A stretch of DNA of 64,000 nucleotides from a virus: IMG/VR virus record IMGVR_UViG_3300007634_000002, positions 43,894 to 107,893 of that record, one strand, 5' to 3'. Position numbers and translations under genes: made by a program. Below, in pieces: positions 58,123 to 64,000 of this stretch. Under the pieces are notes generated by a model. It saw only the letters and a program-made list of their open reading frames with translations. It had not been told where the DNA came from and did no database searches. How positions within the stretch are numbered: the stretch's first letter is position 1; every line of letters starts with the position of its first letter.

Positions 58123-60214
58123 TTTCAAGTGCGGGCTGGTCGGTATTGTCGGCAGAAACGGGTGTGGAAAATCAACGGTGGTCAATTTGCTCTACGCAGT
58201 GTTGACCAATGACTGGAGTCGGTTCGAGGGTGTCAAAGCGGATTGCATCAACAATCAAGCTAAACCCACAGACAAGGCTTTTGCCGAGATTGAAGTAGAA
58301 CACAACAACGTGCACTTCAAACTGTGCCGTAGCTTGCGCCCCAACAAGAGCGTGTTCACGTATGCCGACACTCCCGGCATTGAGATTACCAACTCTGAAA
58401 AGATTGCCGAAGAACTCAAGAACATCCTTGGTGTCGAGTTTGGCGTGTTGGACAGGTTTGTTTTCAAGCAACAGCATTTGATCTACGATTTCCTTGCGGC
58501 CACAGATGGCGATCGCAAGAAAGCGTTTCAGAAGTTGTGTGGTACTGAGCATTGCGAAACGGTGTGGTTGGCACTGGGCAGGTTCATTCTGTCCAACTCA
58601 TCTTCGGTGCAGACAACCGTAGATAACAGCGACCAACTGATGGCCAACATTGCCAGCCTCACGTCTGAGATTAGTACGGTGCAGGAAAAGATGGATGAGT
58701 GTACGCAGCAGGTCCTGAGTCAGAAAACGTTGCTGACGCTTGAGGCAATTGTTAGAGCATTTGAGAATTTGACAACGGCGCAGGCGACACAGAAGACGCT
58801 GACTGACAAGATCGAAACCGCTAGTACTAAACTGGTTACGGCCAAGCAAGCGGTGACTGAAGCTGTTGCGCATACGGAAAAGATCAAAGAACGCCTGACT
58901 AAGATTGAAGAGCAGGTAACGACAGCTCGAGACGCTAAGACAGCATGGCGGCAATACGAGGCAGTTACAGAACGACGCAAAGCTGCCGAAGCTAAAGTGT
59001 CAGCAGCTCAACGCAAACTTGATGCGCTTACGCCGCCTGAAGATGTTTCTCGAGAGCAGTACGATCAGTTGAAAGAAGAACAGCAGACACGATTGACGCG
59101 TGTTGCTGAATTGACAAAAATTCTTGATACGTTTGAGAACACGAAGAAGGTAGTGTGTCCGACTTGTTTGACGCCTGTGGATTCGTTGCAGGCTCAGTTG
59201 GTGGAATACCGCAGAGAATTGTTGACGCTGACAGAAGCGTGTACGTTGCGCAAGAAAACGTTGCAAGCACTTCAGCAAGCATTGATTTTGAAGAAAACGT
59301 ATGAGGATGATTTGAGTTCAGCAACGGCAGCACATGCGTCAGCTACTGCCGTTCTGGACAACATTCCTGCGGTAGAAGAACCGCTTGTAGATTTGGAAGA
59401 CGCTATCACGGTGCTTGATAAATACGAGAAGTACAAGCAAGCGTTGAGTGGTGCGGAAGCCGATGAACGGATTCACGAGATTGAATCAACAAGAGCGTCA
59501 TCTTTGTTGAGCGCGCTTTCTGTACAGTTGAAAGACGTAGAGACGACGATCAAAGACAACACGGTCGTTCAGTCCGGCACTAAAACGTACACGGTTACGG
59601 AAGACCTTGTAGAGCACGTAACAGCTAGACGCCGCAAGCATTATGCAACGACAGTCGAGATTGCCAAACTGGAAGGCCTAATTGCCGCCAATCAGAAAAG
59701 CATCCAACGCTACGAACGTGATCTAGATAATTTGCGCATGTCGGTTAAGCGCAACAAGAAGATGCGTCAGTTGTTGTCAATGTTGGAGCAAGTCAGAACG
59801 GTTGTGCATAGGGATAAATTGCCGAACATCGTTGCCGTTGCCAATATGGAAAGGATGGAGCAAGGCATCAACGATAATCTGGCCAAGTTTGGTAGTCCCT
59901 TCTGGGTTGAAACTGCACACGATGATTTGACGTTCATCGTGCACAAACCCGGGGAACCACCGCAGGCCGCAGGTAGATTGTCTACGGGCCAGAAGGTTAT
60001 CTTGGCGATTGCGTTCTGGCTGTCTTTGGCGTCTGTTGTCGGGTTGCTGGCGTTGGACGAACCAACAGCAAACCTCGACGAAGACAATCGGAGTTTCTTG
60101 GCAGACGCGCTAAGTTCGCTATCGACAAAGATTTCGGGACATCAGCAAATTATAATGGTGACACACGCAGATAATTTGCGGGGATGTTTTGATCAGATCA
60201 TCACACTGGGATAA
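58064..60214 (+). CDS. sbcC: SbcC/Rad50-like ATPase
   Basis: This 716-aa protein overlaps sbcD by 59 nt. Walker A GRNGCGKST (residues 30-38); long coiled coil about 190-600 broken by a zinc hook CPTC (C365-C368); signature LSTGQK near 640; Walker B LLALDEPTANLD near 660; H-loop VTHAD. Shorter than E. coli SbcC (1048 aa), nearer T4 gp46. It bridges DNA ends and controls the nuclease partner. Confidence 0.92.
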   Translation: MYIKKLTVLNVGPHKKLEIDFKCGLVGIVGRNGCGKSTVVNLLYAVLTNDWSRFEGVKADCINNQAKPTDKAFAEIEVEHNNVHFKLCRSLRPNKSVFTYADTPGIEITNSEKIAEELKNILGVEFGVLDRFVFKQQHLIYDFLAATDGDRKKAFQKLCGTEHCETVWLALGRFILSNSSSVQTTVDNSDQLMANIASLTSEISTVQEKMDECTQQVLSQKTLLTLEAIVRAFENLTTAQATQKTLTDKIETASTKLVTAKQAVTEAVAHTEKIKERLTKIEEQVTTARDAKTAWRQYEAVTERRKAAEAKVSAAQRKLDALTPPEDVSREQYDQLKEEQQTRLTRVAELTKILDTFENTKKVVCPTCLTPVDSLQAQLVEYRRELLTLTEACTLRKKTLQALQQALILKKTYEDDLSSATAAHASATAVLDNIPAVEEPLVDLEDAITVLDKYEKYKQALSGAEADERIHEIESTRASSLLSALSVQLKDVETTIKDNTVVQSGTKTYTVTEDLVEHVTARRRKHYATTVEIAKLEGLIAANQKSIQRYERDLDNLRMSVKRNKKMRQLLSMLEQVRTVVHRDKLPNIVAVANMERMEQGINDNLAKFGSPFWVETAHDDLTFIVHKPGEPPQAAGRLSTGQKVILAIAFWLSLASVVGLLALDEPTANLDEDNRSFLADALSSLSTKISGHQQIIMVTHADNLRGCFDQIITLG

Positions 60215-60218
60215 CGCC

Positions 60219-61094
60219 ATGACGCACAATAACCTGAAAGTTCATTGTGCTTATGACGAAACGGTTTGGTACGCCGACGATTCGTTGTCGGTATGTAATT
60301 CCGAACAAGATGTTATGGAATTTATTGGATCATTTCCGACGGCCAAGTTTAAACAGATCTCTGTGTTGGCGTCACCGCAAAACGCAACGTTGATGTGTCG
60401 CCTGTTTGAATTGTTTCACGACACAACAACGCAAATACGATTAGTGTTTGGGCCTGAGATTATGGATGTGACTGCGACGCTGCCCGGATTGCCGCCGCCG
60501 CAGTATCGGTCGGCGATTATGCATAAGGCTGAGTATTTTGCGTATAAATTGGTGTCATTGCAGACCGACAGTACGCCTGAGCAAATTGACAAAGCTTTAA
60601 AACAACATCCGGCGTGGTCTTTCATGTCGTTCATTCCGTTTATTGACAAACATTCAGTAGGTAACATATTGGCGGAAATTGGTGATCCTCGCAGATTTGT
60701 GCATCCGTTTAAACCTAATAGATTGAGTCGTCTGTATGCTTACATGGGCATCAACTACTCGAACGGTAAACGGTTCTTTGAAGACGAAACTCCCGGTGTA
60801 AATTTTGACCGAGCACTATCGGTGTTTAACGCGTGGCACAATGAAAAGGCGTGTGAGTATTACAAACAGCAAAAACCCTCAAGGCCAGAAGATTTTCTGT
60901 GGCGTATCTTCATGACAAATTCTGATCCGGCAATTAGTCTGACAAAGGTTTCTAAAAAATTGTTGGATTACACTTATTTGCTGTGGCGAGCTAAACTGAC
61001 GACCCATCAAGAAGTTAAGTTTATGCCGTCTATGTTCTTCAAACGGGAAGACGAGCTTAAAGCGTTTTACAAACATATAGGATTAACCACATAG
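60219..61094 (+). CDS. Unknown protein of replication cluster
   Basis: This is a 291-aa protein from ATG 60219 (CTGGGATAACGCC upstream; in-frame ATG 60189 lies within sbcC). Central basic helices and segments such as PPPQYRSAIMHKAEYFAYKL and LTKVSKKLLDYTYLLWRAK suggest nucleic-acid or protein contacts, but no family is recognised. Placement between Rad50-like and helicase genes implies a DNA transaction role. Confidence 0.65.
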   Translation: MTHNNLKVHCAYDETVWYADDSLSVCNSEQDVMEFIGSFPTAKFKQISVLASPQNATLMCRLFELFHDTTTQIRLVFGPEIMDVTATLPGLPPPQYRSAIMHKAEYFAYKLVSLQTDSTPEQIDKALKQHPAWSFMSFIPFIDKHSVGNILAEIGDPRRFVHPFKPNRLSRLYAYMGINYSNGKRFFEDETPGVNFDRALSVFNAWHNEKACEYYKQQKPSRPEDFLWRIFMTNSDPAISLTKVSKKLLDYTYLLWRAKLTTHQEVKFMPSMFFKREDELKAFYKHIGLTT

Positions 61095-61130
61095 GAGGGC
61101 GGCACATTGCTGCCTTGGAAGGAGCAGTCG

Positions 61131-62657
61131 ATGCCGCAGTCCGCAATAGAATTGATTCGTTACGGCAACCGTCTGATTGTTAATTCACAAGAGGCTCGTG
61201 TCTTTGATGTTCTCCGCCGCGTGCTGACTTGTATTGAAGTCAAACCGTTGTATGGTGCAGCGCGTGTAAAAGCCAAACGGGAAAACAAGTCTTTGATGAT
61301 GACGGTACCAATTGACATGTTTACCCGAGATGTCAAAAACCGGCTGGTGACAACATTTGGTTTTTACAAACGTGTTACTAAGCAATTGAAAGCGCATGGG
61401 TATTCAGTTAAGTACAAGAACTTAACTGAATACCCCCGTCCCGACGCATTCATAGCGGATTGGGATAGGCTTAACAGTTTGAACTTTGAGCTGAGGTACC
61501 GGCAAGACGAGGCACTTCAGGTTATTGAGAAATACATCAACGGGCGGATTGACTGTCCTCCCGGTTGGGGTAAATCGTTTGTCATTGGTTGTGCGGCGAT
61601 TCTCTTCCCGGATGCCAAGATCGTGGTGTCTACCAAGTCTGTTGATGTCATGACGCAACGGCTGTATCCAGAACTGGCGCAAATGATTCCGGAGGTCGGT
61701 TTGGTTGGAGGAGGTCGCAAGGTTCCCGGGCACAGAATTTTTTGTGTCACAGCGGACAGTCTGCATCACGCTCCCGCAGATGCGGACTTTGTGTTTTACG
61801 ATGAATGCCACGAAGCGCCTGTGGATTCAATCTCCGCCAAACTGGCTCGGTTTACGCATGCGCATATGTGGGGATTCTCGGCATCTCACGATATGCGTAT
61901 TGACGGTAAGGACGTTATCTGCGAAGGCTTGTTCGGTCCAGTAAGGTTAAAAGTTAGTTACGACGAAGCTGTGCAGCACGAGATGGTAGTACCTCTGGTG
62001 GTGCAATGGAACAACGTCATGGCGGACTACGATCCTGTAGCGGGTATCGATGATCCGATTGAACGCAAACGATTGGGGATATGGCAGAACGAAACGCGTA
62101 ATCGTGTCATAGCTGAAGATGCTAAGTCTTATGACGCCAGTGTTCAAACGTTGATTACTGTTGAGACGATCGAGCATGCGTTACATCTAAAACGATTGTT
62201 ACCGGAATTCACGCTGGTGTATCGCGAGATGGGAATTGATGAAGGGGATCAAAGGTATTTTGACAAACGCGGTTTGTTGCCGCCTGACTTTGAAGTTATA
62301 ACTGCCAGCAAACGACAAGAATTGACACAAGCCTTTGAGCAAGGCGAACTTAAGAAAGTTATTGTAACCACGGTATGGAATCGGGGCGTAAACTTTCGTA
62401 AATTGCAGGTGCTGATCCGTGGTGACGGCGGCGCTTCTCCGATTAATGACGTGCAGATACCGGGCCGAACATCCCGACTCCATCACGACAAGTCGTATGG
62501 CATCGTGCACGATTACAAGGACCAGTTCAACAGTCGGTTTGCCAAGCGTGCGGATAAGCGAGCGACATCCTATTCACAGATGGGATGGGAGCAGTTAGCC
62601 CCAACGCAGCGATCTCGATTGTTGGAATATCTGTCTGGAGAGATCAGTGACAAATAA
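61131..62657 (+). CDS. SF2 DNA helicase (UvsW-like)
   Basis: This is a 508-aa protein from ATG 61131 (GGAAGGAGC upstream; a TTG at 61107 is possible). RYRQDEA (122-128) before the core, Walker A CPPGWGKS (142-149), DECH (D224-H227), motif III FSASHD near 250, and QIPGRTSRLH (motif VI) near 448. The order matches UvsW/RecG-type branch-migration helicases, fitting with the Mre11/Rad50 pair. The DNA coding residues 90-105 contains a perfect 16-bp inverted repeat. Confidence 0.88.
   Translation: MPQSAIELIRYGNRLIVNSQEARVFDVLRRVLTCIEVKPLYGAARVKAKRENKSLMMTVPIDMFTRDVKNRLVTTFGFYKRVTKQLKAHGYSVKYKNLTEYPRPDAFIADWDRLNSLNFELRYRQDEALQVIEKYINGRIDCPPGWGKSFVIGCAAILFPDAKIVVSTKSVDVMTQRLYPELAQMIPEVGLVGGGRKVPGHRIFCVTADSLHHAPADADFVFYDECHEAPVDSISAKLARFTHAHMWGFSASHDMRIDGKDVICEGLFGPVRLKVSYDEAVQHEMVVPLVVQWNNVMADYDPVAGIDDPIERKRLGIWQNETRNRVIAEDAKSYDASVQTLITVETIEHALHLKRLLPEFTLVYREMGIDEGDQRYFDKRGLLPPDFEVITASKRQELTQAFEQGELKKVIVTTVWNRGVNFRKLQVLIRGDGGASPINDVQIPGRTSRLHHDKSYGIVHDYKDQFNSRFAKRADKRATSYSQMGWEQLAPTQRSRLLEYLSGEISDK
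61398..61435. other. Perfect 16-bp inverted repeat inside helicase gene
   Basis: GGGTATTCAGTTAAGT (61398-61413), loop ACAAGA, and ACTTAACTGAATACCC (61420-61435) form a hairpin without mismatch in the coding sequence. Such length is unlikely to be fully explained by codon choice. Confidence 0.8.
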
Positions 62658-63366
62658 TGCCATTGATGATCTGGCCAAGACTGTCCGTGCCGCGTACAGT
62701 CTGACTCGTAGCCTGTACGAAACGGCCAAGGCGGGGTATCCGGTGGTGTACGTCATTCCCAAGCTGTACGACGGTAAGCAGGGAGTAGAAACTGATGACG
62801 GCGTTTGTCTAGAGAAAGACATACCGCCGTTGTGGCCTAAGCTGGCTAAAAAATTTGTGACTTTGGAAATTGATCCAGAGGCGTACATTTCTATACAGTT
62901 TGACGCTCGGGATATTGCGCACCGACCACCTGAGCCTAATCATCTGTTTTCGGAACAATGCCTGAAGCACTGGGAAAAGTTTAAACACGCTAAAGGCGAT
63001 GAGATTCGCACGTTGTTGGATGTGAACAAAAACGTGTTTGAACAAAATGTTTCGTACTTAGAACAACAAGGTATCAAAAAACTAGATGCCGTTATACAAA
63101 GCTTACTTGATTTTAATCTGAGCATTTCAATGTTGTTCCGGTACTGTTATGCGTATCGGGCGTTTATGGCAACGCGGATGATTGAGTTCAAAGAAATCGC
63201 TAAAGCGTTTAAACACAAAGCTGCTGTGCAGTTTCATTTTTTCAAGAATGAATACACGGCGCATTGGACCCATCTGTTACCGGAAACGTTCGTGAAGAGC
63301 GCTCCGGAATTGTATAAGCAGTTTTACGCTTTGCGACAAGGAGCTCGTTGTGGAACAGCTAGTTAA
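62647..63366 (+). CDS. Unknown helical protein of replication cluster
   Basis: This is a 239-aa protein from GTG 62647 (TGGAGAG upstream), overlapping the helicase end by 11 nt and the next helicase start by 17 nt. Helix-rich, with a basic C-terminal half (FKHKAAVQFHFFKNEYTAHW). By position it could be a helicase accessory or loader, but no motif supports this directly. Confidence 0.65.
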   Translation: MTNNAIDDLAKTVRAAYSLTRSLYETAKAGYPVVYVIPKLYDGKQGVETDDGVCLEKDIPPLWPKLAKKFVTLEIDPEAYISIQFDARDIAHRPPEPNHLFSEQCLKHWEKFKHAKGDEIRTLLDVNKNVFEQNVSYLEQQGIKKLDAVIQSLLDFNLSISMLFRYCYAYRAFMATRMIEFKEIAKAFKHKAAVQFHFFKNEYTAHWTHLLPETFVKSAPELYKQFYALRQGARCGTAS

Positions 63367-64000
63367 TGAAAACGACGCCCCGTCGGAAAAAGAAAAGATA
63401 CGTGCGTTGCGGGTGTTTATTTGCAACATCAACGTGCAAAAATTTGTACGAGAAGTATTCCGTCCAGAATTGATTGGACAGGAAAACCCAGCGTACGCAG
63501 AAGTAATCCAGTTGATTTGCTGGTTCGTGGACAAGCACGATAGGCTTCCGCTCCACGAAGAAATCTGTGGAATCATTGAACGGCGCCGAGAACGGTACGG
63601 CGATTACGTTGCACCGGATGTATTCGACGAAATCTATGAGCTTGTTGAGTTTGTTAAAACACCGAACCAACGCAGTGAACGGTACGCCGCAGATAAATTA
63701 CTGCAAGACATGGCTATTTCGATTATTAAACGCTGGTCGATGCATTTGGCTACGTTGAATCTGACCACGTCGTTGTTTAATGAACTTCAAGGCGACAGCA
63801 AGAACATTGATCGTGTTAACACGCTGGTTAAATCGTTTGAAACAACCAAGACACGGCTGGAAGGTTTGGATTCTCCGTTGATCGACGAGTTGTTCTTTGA
63901 CGGTCTTGGTGTGCCGCCGGATGTGACATACGTTCCCACAGGTGTATCTGTCATAGATAAGCATGTTGGGGGTGGATTGCTTGGCGGCGAGATGCTTTTG
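63350..64000 (+). CDS. DnaB/gp41-type replicative helicase, 3' end outside window
   Basis: The gene starts at GTG 63350 (AAGGAG 7 nt upstream) and continues past the right edge; 217 codons are visible. Residues 1-185 form a helical N-terminal domain; then PTGVSVIDKHVGGGLLGGEMLL, the start of the RecA-like domain of DnaB-type helicases ('tGi..LD...GGG...GE'), just before the expected Walker A. It would unwind the phage replication fork. Confidence 0.8.
   Translation, partial: MEQLVNENDAPSEKEKIRALRVFICNINVQKFVREVFRPELIGQENPAYAEVIQLICWFVDKHDRLPLHEEICGIIERRRERYGDYVAPDVFDEIYELVEFVKTPNQRSERYAADKLLQDMAISIIKRWSMHLATLNLTTSLFNELQGDSKNIDRVNTLVKSFETTKTRLEGLDSPLIDELFFDGLGVPPDVTYVPTGVSVIDKHVGGGLLGGEMLL

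Overview
The window is an internal segment of a tailed-phage (Caudoviricetes) genome. It carries a contractile-tail baseplate cluster (gp25-like and gpJ/gp6-like proteins), a terminase large subunit, a phage-style replication and recombination set, and dozens of short, tightly packed or overlapping genes. No rRNA, tRNA, CRISPR array or insertion sequence was seen. Several proteins resemble families I associate from memory with Planctomycetes: a beta-rich protein at 5846, a papain-like protease at 6570, Thr-rich/Cys-rich modules at 21099, a Cys-rich protein at 23441 and a small secreted protein at 46314. A planctomycete host is therefore my working guess; it is inference, not proof.

Layout. 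(1) 1-17.9 kb: tail and baseplate genes on the + strand, including a sigma-70-like gene, a self-contained promoter-to-terminator cassette (about 5.77-8.0 kb) with a papain-like cysteine protease, and a run of related appendage proteins. (2) 17.9-28 kb: a 1076-aa repeat protein, a mucin-like Ser/Thr- and Cys-rich protein, and a group of glycosyltransferases with a methyltransferase. This reads as a virion glycosylation island. (3) 28-31.4 kb: small unknown genes, one of them unusually dense in inverted repeats. (4) 31.4-36 kb: a Ycf35-like / DUF2997-like / Ycf46-like AAA ATPase cassette, bounded by hairpin terminators. (5) 36-38 kb: small early-type genes, two preceded by a palindrome ATAAGTACTTAT. 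(6) 38-43 kb: two minus-strand genes (one is terL) interleaved and overlapping with plus-strand genes, one of which is a primase-like protein. (7) 43-53 kb: membrane proteins, dCTP deaminase, an RNA polymerase alpha-CTD-like protein, many small proteins, a secreted protein with its own promoter and terminator, and an Ala-rich helical protein on the minus strand. (8) 53.2-54.8 kb: the two activities of ADP-heptose synthesis as separate adjacent genes. (9) 57-64 kb: Mre11/Rad50 (SbcD/SbcC)-like pair, a UvsW-type SF2 helicase and the start of a DnaB-type helicase.

How the parts may work together. The heptose kinase/nucleotidyltransferase pair (53-55 kb) could supply an activated sugar to the GT9-GT2 fusion (26 kb), which with two further GT2 enzymes could decorate the mucin-like appendage proteins (18-23.4 kb). 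The sigma-like factor, the alpha-CTD-like protein and the repeated palindrome just upstream of several genes suggest phage control of host RNA polymerase. All functional links between distant genes are inference from sequence similarity recognised by eye; no database search was run.
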